From Geomonas paludis (GTDB lineage Bacteria; Desulfobacterota; Desulfuromonadia; Geobacterales; Geobacteraceae), in assembly GCF_014193585.1 (NCBI RefSeq), contig NZ_BLXY01000003.1, positions 248,001-312,000 of the forward strand: 64,000 bases of DNA, in the 5' to 3' direction. The notes under the pieces were generated by a model, which saw only the letters and a program-made list of their open reading frames with translations, was not told the origin of the DNA and made no database searches. This document shows, piece by piece, positions 40,301 through 48,901 of the stretch (its first letter is position 1; every line of letters starts with the position of its first letter). The position numbers and the translations under genes are program-made.

Positions 40301-41724
40301 TCAGCGGCGGCACCCCGCCCTACACGGCGAACCGCGGCACGGTGAACGGCACCGATTACGCCAGCGGCAATCTCCCGGCCGATACCGACATAGAGATCGA
40401 CATCACCGATGCCCGCAACTGCAGCGCCTCCGTCACCTTGAGGCATTTTTGCGTGCAGCCGTTGGCCTTCACCGCCAAGCCGGGCTGCACCGGGGCCGAC
40501 GGCCAGGCTTTCGTCGAGATCACGGCGACCGGCGGCAGCGCCCCGTACCAGGTGCAGGTGGACACCGCGGCGCCGTCACCGCTCAGCGGCCCGGTCAAGC
40601 TCGGCGTGGGGGGACACAACGTCAGCGTGCACGATGCCGCCGGTGCCGCCACGGCCTCGCAGACGGTGGTGATCGCGCCGCAACTGGTGCTCAGGGAGAC
40701 CGATTTCACCTGCGAGGGGAACGCGAACTTCCGCTCCTTCATACGCATCGAGGGTGGCACACCGCCGTTTATGGCCAACAACCAGCCGGTCACCGGCAAC
40801 TTCTTCAGCACCGATCCCATCCCGAGCGGCAACAGCTTCTCGGTCACGGTCACCGACCACAACAACTGCAGCGCCAGCATCCAGGTGCAGCACAGCTGCG
40901 AGCAGGCCTGCGACCTCCCCTGCGGCGGTGAGTCGCGCCGGTGCGCGTACCGGCTCTGGGTGCAGCCCCCGTTCGGCGACGCGCGTTACGAGAGCTACCG
41001 CCAGGAGCCCGCGGTCCGGCTGCGTTTCAACGGCAGGGACATAAACCTGCGCACCGACGGGCTGCCGGTAGCGGACGCCGGCCAGTTGAACGGCAACTTC
41101 AACGATGCCATCGGCCGCTACGTGAAGGGGCTCAACGAGGTGGTCAACCAGGCGCTGGTGGAACAGGCCGGTGCACTGCAGGGACGCCTCATCCTGGGTT
41201 ATCAGCCTAGCGACGCCTACCCCTTTGCCGTTCTCTTCATCGAGTATTTCGTCTGCGACAGCTTCAACCTGGAGTTCCGTTACAGCTATGCCCGGCCCAA
41301 CCCCGCCTTCTCCATGCTGATCCGCTACAGCAACGAACCGGGCCCCACCGGCGCGCCCTTCGACGGCGCCGTTTTCCTGAACCAGCGTCTGAACAAGGAG
41401 ACCCGGGTGCCGTCGTTCGATTGCAGCGAGCGCAACCAGTGCACCAGGGTGGACTACCACAAGTTGTGCGACGGACCGCAGCCGGAACTGGGCATGGAGG
41501 TGGCGCGGGCCGGCGACAACGGTCTCACGTTGCAAGGCAAAGTGGGCAACCTGGAGCCGACCGACGTGGTGGCGTGGGTGTGGGAGTTGCCGCTCGCCAA
41601 CAGCAGCGAGCCCTTCTACCAGGGCGAGAAGGTGGAGGTGCAGGTGCAGCGCGCGGCCGGGCCGGTGCTGCTGGCAGGCATCACGCGGAAGGGGTGCTTT
41701 GGGAGTGCGAAGAAAGACCTTTGA
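37327..41724 (+). CDS. Large eCIS-associated protein with SprB-like repeats, possible host-binding component
   Basis: A 1465-residue protein. Residues 1-880 form a conserved-looking scaffold (F-P-V-F-V-T-N-Q-V-L-S-S-T-H-L-N, then G-I-G-I-V-C-G-L, G-C-G-V-T-S-Q-G-Y) that I recognise only as an eCIS-associated unknown. Residues about 890-1190 hold two copies of a roughly 150-residue unit with two halves (A-B-A-B): the A halves have G-C-T-x-A and G-x-A-P-Y, the B halves have I-x-G-G-T-P-P-Y/F and D-x-x-N-C-S-A-S. The B halves match SprB repeats of surface adhesins. The C-terminal 270 residues are unclassified. It takes the genomic slot of the Afp13 tail fibre, so it may bind targets. Confidence 0.6.
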   Translation: MKPSQDNFPVFVTNQVLSSTHLNQVFDYLDEQERLTRADLIGIGIVCGLDISLSQDPDGGLAVLLTKGCGVTSQGYLIVEPQDVALTSYRQYLPPSDLPYPPFMKDDNPYPLWELFPAGEPDTAPITTPQGFLADKAVLLFLELKKEGLRNCSMNNCDDKGSEVTITVRRLLIGIGDLKEIIARANAIEDSLSVTELAEALLERLNLPELHLPRVDVPNTAPATSQDVYHAFHAAFTSEKLVQQAQTALNAAYDAFKPLVQQKYPDNPFAGFTGRFGFLDNVPANTVQVKFLQYYYDLFDDIARALRDLSRKGAELFAVCCPPEMLFPRHLMLGALFPNQVTNPELYRTPFWPSPALLGGEGRLLELEQLFARLVEMAARFSDAPPLPLSGFSRLPGDSSIRITPSRLGDGPLAGKAIPYYYLFTGDPPLYRLWDPDKTRRNRANQNLGYRSDSYQPPAPPFVTQALRYDLEPYNFLRVEGHLGKNYQGVMSTLLTLKSRYRLPIEVIALRTGAFDENVTVDPTKDDCRFQDLEALYETVKAESTCFICLEIQYFYGLPFELRSKITTPVKAQLPLLAQCAPDFLVQPQTLGRLFEDFLANQPGGAVPEIDPNIIINFLNSQNVGQSNLIIFYVIIYLVKLYGEFTPTLAQLNYASFEKRYQDLVRVTEAVEKEREDAAGTIDGTVNLLRWEELDDRLEAILYQCRLDVIKALEGEYQDRLREVKQKLYLSTFLRDHPGIQHKAGVPLGGTFIVVYHEAPPRIFSPGRGIDLGGLRNRFNVDSRIGTGRVTTMTSPSGATSLCAEVEPAAMMDAFDRIGSRPELAADPDIRLVLGAFTGRVPDLGAVRPPRPVAGDIIEQAVGELADGTVIADFYLPYLCCSDCAPVQFVLPTPPLGFTLKIGCTNANNQAEVTVTPEGGVAPYSVKVDQQDFQPLDGVLALAAGSHTLSLRDQEATVSAPQTIEIPQRLVLGEPRFDCIGDTGEYVALFSISGGTPPYTANRGTVNGTDYASGNLPADTDIEIDITDARNCSASVTLRHFCVQPLAFTAKPGCTGADGQAFVEITATGGSAPYQVQVDTAAPSPLSGPVKLGVGGHNVSVHDAAGAATASQTVVIAPQLVLRETDFTCEGNANFRSFIRIEGGTPPFMANNQPVTGNFFSTDPIPSGNSFSVTVTDHNNCSASIQVQHSCEQACDLPCGGESRRCAYRLWVQPPFGDARYESYRQEPAVRLRFNGRDINLRTDGLPVADAGQLNGNFNDAIGRYVKGLNEVVNQALVEQAGALQGRLILGYQPSDAYPFAVLFIEYFVCDSFNLEFRYSYARPNPAFSMLIRYSNEPGPTGAPFDGAVFLNQRLNKETRVPSFDCSERNQCTRVDYHKLCDGPQPELGMEVARAGDNGLTLQGKVGNLEPTDVVAWVWELPLANSSEPFYQGEKVEVQVQRAAGPVLLAGITRKGCFGSAKKDL

Positions 41725-41749
41725 GTACCAAGAAAGATTCTTTAGGTTC

Positions 41750-41860
41750 CCCCCTCGCCCTCCGGGAGAGGGGCAGGGGTGAGGGCGTTGCAAGTCGCGC
41801 CAAAGACGCTAGAACCTCCCTCACCCGCCCTCCGGGCACCCTCCCCCAGAGGGGGAGGGG
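41750..41860. repeat. GC-rich repeat pair between the large eCIS gene and the tape measure
   Basis: CCCTCGCCCTCCGGGAGAGG, a GGGTGAGGG tail, a 40-base spacer and then CCCTCACCCGCCCTCCGGG with CCCTCCCCCAGAGGGGGAGG. It is the same family and two-part arrangement as at 6.3 and 48.9 kb, although this pair has more mismatches. It occupies most of the 174-base gap. Confidence 0.82.
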
Positions 41861-41898
41861 GTGGACTGGGGGGGTAAGCACCAACTGGAGCCACTGTG

Positions 41899-43287
41899 AT
41901 GCGGCATGTGATTCAAAAACAACACCTGCATGTCGACTTCGACGGGCCGGAGGCCGAGGCGGCGGAGTTGCAGCGGCGGCTGCAGCGCTTCTGCCACGAC
42001 TACCTGCTCCCGGTCATCGAGGTGACTCTGAACGAGCAGGTCCCGCAGGACGAACACCTCTACCTGGAACAGCTGGTCATCGACGCCGGCACCATTCCGC
42101 TGGAACGGCTGGAAGCGGACCTGGCCCCGGCCATCCGCAAAGAACTGCAACATTCTCTGGGCGAGGAGCTTGCCGCGCCGCGGGAGAACTCCCGACGCAG
42201 GAACAACCTGCAGGCGATGACCGAGGTATTCCTGCACTTCCTGGAACACGGCTCCCTCCCCTGGTGGTGCCAACTCCCCACGGGCAAGGAACTGGAGCAG
42301 GTGCTGCTGGAGTGCTGGCTGGGGCAAAACCATGTGGATGCGGTGGTCGTCGCGCTGGAAGATGCCCTGTTCCCGCTTCGAAAGAAGGAGGCCCAAACAC
42401 GGCTGGTCCTGCAGTTCTCGGAGAGTTTCCGTGCGCTGCTGCTGCCGCTCCTGGCGCCGCAGACCGGCATGCGGATCACTGCGGTGCTGGAAGAGTTGGC
42501 GCACATCGCGCTGCCGGAGGCGGTCCTCACCGCAATCCGCAACGGGGTCTGGCGACACGGCTTCGCTGCGGCTGCACACGGCATCAGCGCCACGGAGCAT
42601 GAGCTCGTGTCACGGGCCTTGCTGGAACTGCCCGTGTCGACCAGGGAAAACGAGGCGGTCATGGCGGCGGTGGAGCGGCACTGGCCCGCCGCGCTGCCAA
42701 ACGGGAGCATCGCGGCAGCGGCCATCGCTTCGGGCGAGGGTACATCCCGGCAGGATGGGCAATCGCCCCGCAAACAGGACGAGGCGGCACAGGAGGGGAT
42801 CTACGTCGACAACGGCGGCATCGTCCTCCTGCACCCGTACCTGAAGCAGCTCTTCGAGGGGCTGGAGATCTGCAGGGAGGACCGCATCGTCGAGCCGGAG
42901 CGGGGCGTCGCGGTTTTGAACTATCTCGCCTCGGGCGGCCACGACCAGCCGGAATACCGCCTGGCGCTGGACAAGGTGTTATGCGACATCCCGCTCCATA
43001 CTTCGATCCACCGCAATGTGGAACTAAGCGACCAGGATATCGAGATGTGCGACTACCTGCTGCAGGCACTGATCAAGCACTGGGGGGCACTGGGCAACAG
43101 CTCCCCGGACGGGCTGCGCGGCTCCTTCCTGATGCGGCCGGCGAAGCTCACCCTGCGCGGCAACGACGAGTGGTTGCTGCAGGTGGAGAGGAATAGCTAC
43201 GACATACTGCTGGACCGGCTTCCCTTCAGCATCTCCATGGTGAAACTGCCGTGGATGCCGAAGCTCTTGTGGGTGGAGTGGAACTAG
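41899..43287 (+). CDS. Contractile injection system tape-measure protein (CIS_TMP, Afp14)
   Basis: About 462 residues. The start H-V-I-Q-K-Q-H-L-H-V-D-F-D-G-P-E-A-E-A fits this family, as do G-G-I-V-L-L-H-P-Y-L-K-Q-L-F-E-G-L-E, L-D-K-V-L-C-D-I-P-L, W-G-A-L-G-N-S-S-P-D-G-L-R-G-S-F-L, and the ending L-P-F-S-I-S-M-V-K-L-P-W-M-P-K-L-L-W-V-E-W. The protein is proposed to set tube length. ATG at 41899 has GGAG nine bases upstream; an in-frame GTG one codon earlier is also possible. The gene is 10 bases before the effector gene. Confidence 0.9.
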   Translation: MRHVIQKQHLHVDFDGPEAEAAELQRRLQRFCHDYLLPVIEVTLNEQVPQDEHLYLEQLVIDAGTIPLERLEADLAPAIRKELQHSLGEELAAPRENSRRRNNLQAMTEVFLHFLEHGSLPWWCQLPTGKELEQVLLECWLGQNHVDAVVVALEDALFPLRKKEAQTRLVLQFSESFRALLLPLLAPQTGMRITAVLEELAHIALPEAVLTAIRNGVWRHGFAAAAHGISATEHELVSRALLELPVSTRENEAVMAAVERHWPAALPNGSIAAAAIASGEGTSRQDGQSPRKQDEAAQEGIYVDNGGIVLLHPYLKQLFEGLEICREDRIVEPERGVAVLNYLASGGHDQPEYRLALDKVLCDIPLHTSIHRNVELSDQDIEMCDYLLQALIKHWGALGNSSPDGLRGSFLMRPAKLTLRGNDEWLLQVERNSYDILLDRLPFSISMVKLPWMPKLLWVEWN

Positions 43288-43297
43288 GGGTGCGGCG

Positions 43298-46200
43298 ATG
43301 AAATCGTGCGCGGAAAAATCTTCCTCCAGTCCGACCAACGCGGCGCAGCTGTCGAGGCAGCCTTTCGTCGCGCCGACGCTGCAAAGAAAGCTTACGGTCA
43401 GCAAGCCGGGCGACAGGATGGAACAGGAGGCGGACCGGAGCGCCGACCGGGTCATGCGCATGGCGGAACCGGCAGGAGCTGGGCCGGAGCGGTTGGACAG
43501 ACAGCAGGAACAGTTACCGCGACAGCAGGAGCAACTGAACAGGCAGCAGGAGCAGTTGCCCAGGCAGGCGAACGAGGAGAAGCTGCAGCGGCAGGGCAAC
43601 GAAAAACTCGAACGCCAAGAGGAGCGGCTGCAGAGGGAAGCAAAAAGCGACGAGCAACTGGGCCGGCAGGCAAAGCCTGGGCCAGACGGTACAGGGGAAG
43701 AAAAGCTGGCCCGCGCGGACTCAGGCCCGGCACCGGCCGTCAGCGATTCGGTGCAGTCGGCGGTCAAGGAGAGCACCTCGGGAGGGCAACCGCTGGCAGG
43801 GTCGGTCCGGGACTTCATGGAGCCGCGTTTCGGGAGCGATTTCAGCGGAGTCCGGGTGCATAACGACGACCGCGCCGCCGGTCTCTCTGAAGATCTGTCG
43901 GCACGTGCCTTCACCTATGGCAACCACGTCTTTTTCGCCCGCGACGCCTACCAGCCCCAGACCAGCGAAGGTAAGAGGCTGATCGCCCACGAACTGGCCC
44001 ACACGGAGCAGCAAGGCGCTGCTGTCGCCCGGCAGGGAAACCCGCACCGGGACAGGGAGCAGCAAGGCCCCGCCGTCATGAGGGCAACAGCCCCTGCCAC
44101 GGCAGCGGCCAAGGGAGCGCCTCCTGCCGCGGAAGGGCCGGTCAGTTCGGAACTGGTCGATCTATCCTCAGCCGTTTTCGCACCGTCGGAGAAGGTTAAA
44201 GGAGAGATCGAGGCGGCAAAGGGCAAAGGGCTGGAAGTACGGGTGATCGTTAAAGGGCTTACCGGCGAGGGACGGGTCAAAGTCCGGATGGACAGCAAGA
44301 AGAACCTGGACTCGATCGGCAAAGGGACCATGCCCCTGCAGAACCCGTGGACCGACCAACTGGGCGGCATGCACGTCAACTTCACCATCCGCAACAACGA
44401 GGTGAAGGACGGCTACGCCTCGCTCACCCCCAAGGGAGGCAACACCAACGACTGGCTGCGGGCACTGCAGAAGAACTCGGAACTGCTGGGCGGCCTGGGC
44501 CTCAAGGTGGAGAAACTCCCCAAGCCCATCAACAGCTTCGAGTCCGGGAAACTCACCTTGGGAGTCGAGGGGCTCAAGGTGGAGATCGGCGGTTTCCTGG
44601 ACGCGAGCGTGAATCTCAGCGTCGAGAACGTGAGCAAGCCGAAGATCGACGCCAGCGCCACCGTGGACGTAAAGGGGATAGTGAAGGGGGAACTGAAGCT
44701 CGACAACACCAAGGGATCCCTTGCCGGGCAGCTCACCCTCGCGGTGAACCACAAGTCGTTCAGCGGTATGGCGACGGTCATTTACAAGCCGGACGGCACC
44801 GTCGACATCGGCGGCAAGGCGGGCTACAACGCCGACAAACTCTCCGGCGAGGTGGCCTTCGTCGCCACCGACATGGATTCGGCCAACAGGTTCGCCAAGG
44901 ATGCCATCGCCGCGGCGGGGGGGAAGGAGAACATCGAGGCGACCGGCCCTCCCCCGCCGGTGCCGGCGCCCAAGCCCAACAACAAGACGCGCGCCATCGC
45001 CGCCACCGGGCAGCTGCAGTTCCACCTGACCCAATGGTTCGCAGGGACGGTGTGGGTGGTGGTCGACGGCCGCGGGCTTCTGACCGTGGTGAGCAAGATC
45101 GCGCCGCCCGGGGAGATCCCGCTCTTCCCCCAGAAAAACTTCGACCGGGAGATCGTAAAGTTCGAGGCCAAGGCCTACTACGGCATCCCCGTGGTCGGTA
45201 ACCTGAACCTGTTCGCCAACATAAGCCTCTGGGCGCTGGCTCGCCTCGGGCCCGCCAAGATCTACAACATCGAGATCCTGGGGACTTATTCGACCGACCC
45301 CGAGGTGCAGAAGTTCATCCAGATCTCCGCCTCGTTCAACATCTCGGCCTACGCGGGGCTCAGGTTGCGGGCGGAGGGGGGCGCCGGCGTCGAGATCGCC
45401 TCCCACGACCTCAAGTTCGGTATCGGCATCCAGGTGGACGTGGGGCTCAAGGCGTACGCCGACGCACGCCCGACCATCGGCTACCGGGACCCCGGGGTGT
45501 TCTACGTCGGCGGCACGCTGGACATCTTGGCGCAGCCGATGCTGGACCTGGGCGGCGACTTCTTCATCGCGCTGGAGACGCCGTGGTGGTCGCCCATTTC
45601 CGACCACAGGTGGACCTGGCCGCTGTTCTCCAAGCAGTGGCCCCTTTCCGACCCGGTCGGCATCAGCGCCGTGGTGAAGGAGTACGTGCTCGGCTCCGGG
45701 CAGGTGCCGGAGATCGAACTGAAAAAGCCGGAGTTCGATCCCTCCAAGTTCATGACCAGCATGGTGGACGACAACCTGCCGGCCAAGTCCGGCGGCAAGC
45801 CAAGCGGCAGCGGCAGCTTCAAGGATGACGGGAGCATCCCGCCCCCCACCATCCCGCCCAAGAAGCCGGCCCCGAAAAAGCCCGAGGCAAAGCCGACCAA
45901 GAAGGGAGCGAAGCCTCACGCCGGGACGAAGTCGGCCAAGCCCGATCCCAAGGCGGCCAAGGACCAGGATGTGGCCAAGATGTTCCAGGCGGCGGCCAAG
46001 CCGCTGGGGGGACTGCGGTCGGGCGGTCCCTTCACCCGCGCCATGCTGGACGCGGAACTGGGCAAGATCAAGGCTTCCGTAAAAGGGGTGAGCTTCGACA
46101 TCCAGGCCAAGGGTGACAACTGGATCGTGACCCCTAAGGCGGGGGGCAAGAGCGCCAAGCCGGTCCAGCTGAAAGCGAAGAACATCGACAAGGATGCCAA

Positions 46201-46909
46201 GGACGGCAAGAAGGACGCACGGACCGAGGCGCAGAAGCAGGCGGACCTGGACGCGGCACTATCGGAGGCGAACAAGCTCCTCGACGACGAGAACAAGGAC
46301 GCTCCCGAGATCACCGCGGCCCTGGTGGTGATCAAGACGAAGTACAAGCTGACTGCGCTGGAGCTGGTCGAGGCGCCGGCGGACGAGGACGAGGTGTACG
46401 ACTCGATCCAGGCCAGCGTCAACCCGAAGAAGGCGACACCGAAGAAAAAGCGGCTCAAGAAGCACAAGTCCGCGCTGGTCACCCGCAAAGGGCACAAGTA
46501 CGTGCTGATCGACGGGTACGACACCAAGGAAGTGATCCGCGACAGCTTCTACGGCAAGAGCTATCGCAAGAAAGTGTACGAGTGGCGTGACGAACAGGTC
46601 AACGACCCGAGCAAGCTCAGGCACAGGACCAACCCCAAGCTTTACTGGTGGAAAAACAAGTTCTGGGACAAAACAAAGGATTACGACGAAGCCCCCACGG
46701 TGGACCACAAGAAGCAGGCGGTGGTCGATCACTGGAACGACGAGGGCAGGGACACCTATCAGACGGCGCGCAAGGATTACTTCAACGATATCAGCGGTCT
46801 GGAGGTGGTGCCGTACAGCCAGAACAGTTCCATGGGGGCAAAGCTTGCCGGCAGCTACAAGAAAACGGTAACCATCAATTTCCGCGGTCCAGGAGAGGGA
46901 CGAAAATGA
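43298..46909 (+). CDS. eCIS effector: eCIS_core (DUF4157) protein with C-terminal HNH-like nuclease domain
   Basis: A 1203-residue protein. Residues 60-115 are a Gln/Arg/Glu repeat (R-Q-Q-E-Q-L-P/N). The eCIS_core domain (about 155-245) has F-G-S-D-F-S-G-V-R-V-H and the metal-type motif H-E-L-A-H (231-235). A long middle (about 280-800) has beta-rich repeats. A Lys/Ala/Pro-rich linker (about 840-980) follows, and then a basic C-terminal domain: V-D-H-K-K (about 1135), H-W-N-D-E-G-R, F-N-D-I-S-G-L-E and N-S-S-M-G (1176), the pattern of HNH/endonuclease VII-fold toxins. By family knowledge eCIS_core marks cargo loaded into the particle. The nuclease domain is the likely payload. The predicted catalytic His/Asn set is intact. 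It overlaps the next gene by ATGA. Confidence 0.8.
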   Translation: MKSCAEKSSSSPTNAAQLSRQPFVAPTLQRKLTVSKPGDRMEQEADRSADRVMRMAEPAGAGPERLDRQQEQLPRQQEQLNRQQEQLPRQANEEKLQRQGNEKLERQEERLQREAKSDEQLGRQAKPGPDGTGEEKLARADSGPAPAVSDSVQSAVKESTSGGQPLAGSVRDFMEPRFGSDFSGVRVHNDDRAAGLSEDLSARAFTYGNHVFFARDAYQPQTSEGKRLIAHELAHTEQQGAAVARQGNPHRDREQQGPAVMRATAPATAAAKGAPPAAEGPVSSELVDLSSAVFAPSEKVKGEIEAAKGKGLEVRVIVKGLTGEGRVKVRMDSKKNLDSIGKGTMPLQNPWTDQLGGMHVNFTIRNNEVKDGYASLTPKGGNTNDWLRALQKNSELLGGLGLKVEKLPKPINSFESGKLTLGVEGLKVEIGGFLDASVNLSVENVSKPKIDASATVDVKGIVKGELKLDNTKGSLAGQLTLAVNHKSFSGMATVIYKPDGTVDIGGKAGYNADKLSGEVAFVATDMDSANRFAKDAIAAAGGKENIEATGPPPPVPAPKPNNKTRAIAATGQLQFHLTQWFAGTVWVVVDGRGLLTVVSKIAPPGEIPLFPQKNFDREIVKFEAKAYYGIPVVGNLNLFANISLWALARLGPAKIYNIEILGTYSTDPEVQKFIQISASFNISAYAGLRLRAEGGAGVEIASHDLKFGIGIQVDVGLKAYADARPTIGYRDPGVFYVGGTLDILAQPMLDLGGDFFIALETPWWSPISDHRWTWPLFSKQWPLSDPVGISAVVKEYVLGSGQVPEIELKKPEFDPSKFMTSMVDDNLPAKSGGKPSGSGSFKDDGSIPPPTIPPKKPAPKKPEAKPTKKGAKPHAGTKSAKPDPKAAKDQDVAKMFQAAAKPLGGLRSGGPFTRAMLDAELGKIKASVKGVSFDIQAKGDNWIVTPKAGGKSAKPVQLKAKNIDKDAKDGKKDARTEAQKQADLDAALSEANKLLDDENKDAPEITAALVVIKTKYKLTALELVEAPADEDEVYDSIQASVNPKKATPKKKRLKKHKSALVTRKGHKYVLIDGYDTKEVIRDSFYGKSYRKKVYEWRDEQVNDPSKLRHRTNPKLYWWKNKFWDKTKDYDEAPTVDHKKQAVVDHWNDEGRDTYQTARKDYFNDISGLEVVPYSQNSSMGAKLAGSYKKTVTINFRGPGEGRK

Positions 46910-47535
46910 GCATGCTATACCTGTGGCACCCGTCCGTGAGCGCAGACGGCACGGTGGTGGACTTCATACTGACCAGGGGCGACTCGGACCAGGTGGGAGG
47001 GGGCTCGGAGCGATTCGTAAGCGCCCTCATCGGCGCCCTGGACATAGGCGCCGAACCGTTGAAGTGGGGCATAAAGCCGTACCGCTGCAATTACTACAGC
47101 GAGTACTGGGAGGAAGAAGGCTGGGAGTCCAAGTGGGACTTCATCTGGCGGGTAACCATCCATTTCCGGGTGCAGGTTGCCATCCAGCCGCTCAAGCTCG
47201 GCTACCTGGGCATCGACGATATCGACGACTACTCCCCGGAGGTCGAGAGCTACAAGTTCGAGCCGTTCTCGTGTCTCGCCGTGGGGGTCTTCGACTCGGA
47301 GAACAAGGCCAAGGAGACCGCACGCAAGGTGATCACCGACAAGGAGCTGACGGCGGCGCGAAGGGAGGTGCAGGCAGCCGACCCGGTGGTCCAGGTGGTG
47401 CGGGTGACCGATGGCGCCTTCCATTTGAGGGCCGCCCTCGGTTCGGGGGACGATAAATTTTTCCTCGGCGGGTACCCCGAGCTGGTGCTCTCGTTCCTGC
47501 AGGCATCAGGAGCCGTGATCCATGCCCAAGCATAG
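46906..47535 (+). CDS. Acidic protein overlapping the nuclease effector, possible immunity protein
   Basis: A 209-residue protein with ATG at 46906 inside the effector's stop (ATGA). It has about 31 acidic and 20 basic residues, so it is clearly acidic, against a basic nuclease domain. The N-terminal half is Trp/Tyr-rich (Y-Y-S-E-Y-W-E-E-E-G-W-E-S-K-W-D-F-I-W-R). No signal peptide, membrane segment or catalytic motif is seen. AGGAGAG lies upstream. Immunity to a nuclease and a charge-matched partner would fit. A loading chaperone for the effector is an equal alternative. I do not recognise the family. Confidence 0.5.
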   Translation: MSMLYLWHPSVSADGTVVDFILTRGDSDQVGGGSERFVSALIGALDIGAEPLKWGIKPYRCNYYSEYWEEEGWESKWDFIWRVTIHFRVQVAIQPLKLGYLGIDDIDDYSPEVESYKFEPFSCLAVGVFDSENKAKETARKVITDKELTAARREVQAADPVVQVVRVTDGAFHLRAALGSGDDKFFLGGYPELVLSFLQASGAVIHAQA

Positions 47536-48874
47536 TCCTCACCCACAGCAAAGCGACGACGTGGTCAACCTGGAGTTGGCCCTGGATTGGCTCACCCAAC
47601 TGGTGACGGGCTACCTGCGCGTGCGGCTGGAGCAGGCCGAAGAGTACCTCCCCCCTCCCCTGGAGTTTTACAGCGAGGACTCCCCCATCGAGCTGTTCAT
47701 CAAGAGCCAGGACCCCACCCGGGACGAATTCGCCGTCGTGATGATCGCCCTGGCGCCCCACCTGCGCCCGGGGTTCTTCAACAGGATCCTGGGAAGGCTG
47801 ATCCCGGAAGGTGGGGAGCTCCCCGAGTTCGGCGGCGTGACCGGAGCCGACCACCGCTCCATACTGCCGACCGGCGAGACGGCGCAGTACATCCTGGCCG
47901 GGCACGACGTCAGGAAGAGGATCGAGGTGCAACGGTTCTTCTCCAACGACCATTGGTTCGCCAAGAAGCGGATACTCTGGCTGGACCAGGTGCGGCCCGG
48001 TGAGCCGCTGATGACCGGCCGGCTCTGCATCGACCCCGAGCTGGTGGAATGGGTCACCCTGGGGACGGTGGGCAGACCCCGCTTCGGCCCGGAGTTCCCG
48101 GCCCAGGCGATAGAAACCGAGCTGGAGTGGGACGACCTGGTGCTGCATCCGGAGACCCTGCGCCAGATCCGGGAGATCGAGAACTGGATCACCCACAACC
48201 GCACCCTGATCGAGGAATGGGGCATGGGGCGCAAGCTGCAGCGCGGCTACCGCGCGCTCTTCCATGGCCCCCCCGGCACCGGCAAGACCCTCACCGCGAC
48301 GCTGTTGGGCAAGTACACCGGCAAGGACGTTTTCCGCATCGACCTGTCCCGGGTCATATCGAAATACATCGGCGAAACCGAGAAGAACCTGGCCCTTCTG
48401 TTCGAGAAGGCGGAGTTCAAGGACTGGATCCTGTTCTTCGACGAGGCCGACGCCCTCTTCGGCAAGAGGACCGACGTGCGCGACGCGCACGACCGGTACG
48501 CGAACCAGGAGGTCTCCTACCTCTTGCAGCGCATCGAGCAGTACCACGGCCTGGTGATCCTGGCCACCAACCAGCGCAGCCATTTGGATCCTGCTTTTGC
48601 GCGGCGCTTCCAGAGCATCATCCACTTTCCCATGCCGCGCCCCGAGGAGCGTTACCGGCTCTGGTGCAACGCGTTTCCGTCCCAGGTGGAGATCGCACCG
48701 GACATCGACTGGCGGCAGATAGCGGCGCGCTACGAATTGCCCGGCGCCGGGATCATGAACGTGACGCATCACTGCGCGCTGGAGGTGCTGGCGGACCAGA
48801 CGCGGCGGCTGGAGTTGAAGCGGCTGGAGGCGGCGATTTTGAGGGAGTTTGTCAAGGAGGGGAAGGTTGTGTGA
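47522..48874 (+). CDS. eCIS AAA+ ATPase (Afp15/Pvc15)
   Basis: A 450-residue protein. The N-terminal 200 residues are family-specific (L-T-Q-L-V-T-G-Y-L-R-V-R-L-E-Q). The AAA+ core has Walker A G-P-P-G-T-G-K-T (249-256), Walker B L-F-F-D-E-A-D-A-L-F-G-K, and sensor 1 L-A-T-N-Q-R, with R-F-Q-S-I-I-H-F-P-M-P in the arginine-finger region. Afp15 homologues are needed for assembly of Afp/PVC particles or for loading of cargo. It starts 14 bases inside the preceding gene and is the last gene of the eCIS run. A repeat pair follows it. Confidence 0.93.
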   Translation: MPKHSPHPQQSDDVVNLELALDWLTQLVTGYLRVRLEQAEEYLPPPLEFYSEDSPIELFIKSQDPTRDEFAVVMIALAPHLRPGFFNRILGRLIPEGGELPEFGGVTGADHRSILPTGETAQYILAGHDVRKRIEVQRFFSNDHWFAKKRILWLDQVRPGEPLMTGRLCIDPELVEWVTLGTVGRPRFGPEFPAQAIETELEWDDLVLHPETLRQIREIENWITHNRTLIEEWGMGRKLQRGYRALFHGPPGTGKTLTATLLGKYTGKDVFRIDLSRVISKYIGETEKNLALLFEKAEFKDWILFFDEADALFGKRTDVRDAHDRYANQEVSYLLQRIEQYHGLVILATNQRSHLDPAFARRFQSIIHFPMPRPEERYRLWCNAFPSQVEIAPDIDWRQIAARYELPGAGIMNVTHHCALEVLADQTRRLELKRLEAAILREFVKEGKVV

Positions 48875-48901
48875 GGGGCGGGGGAGGAGCTGGTCCGACA
48901 T

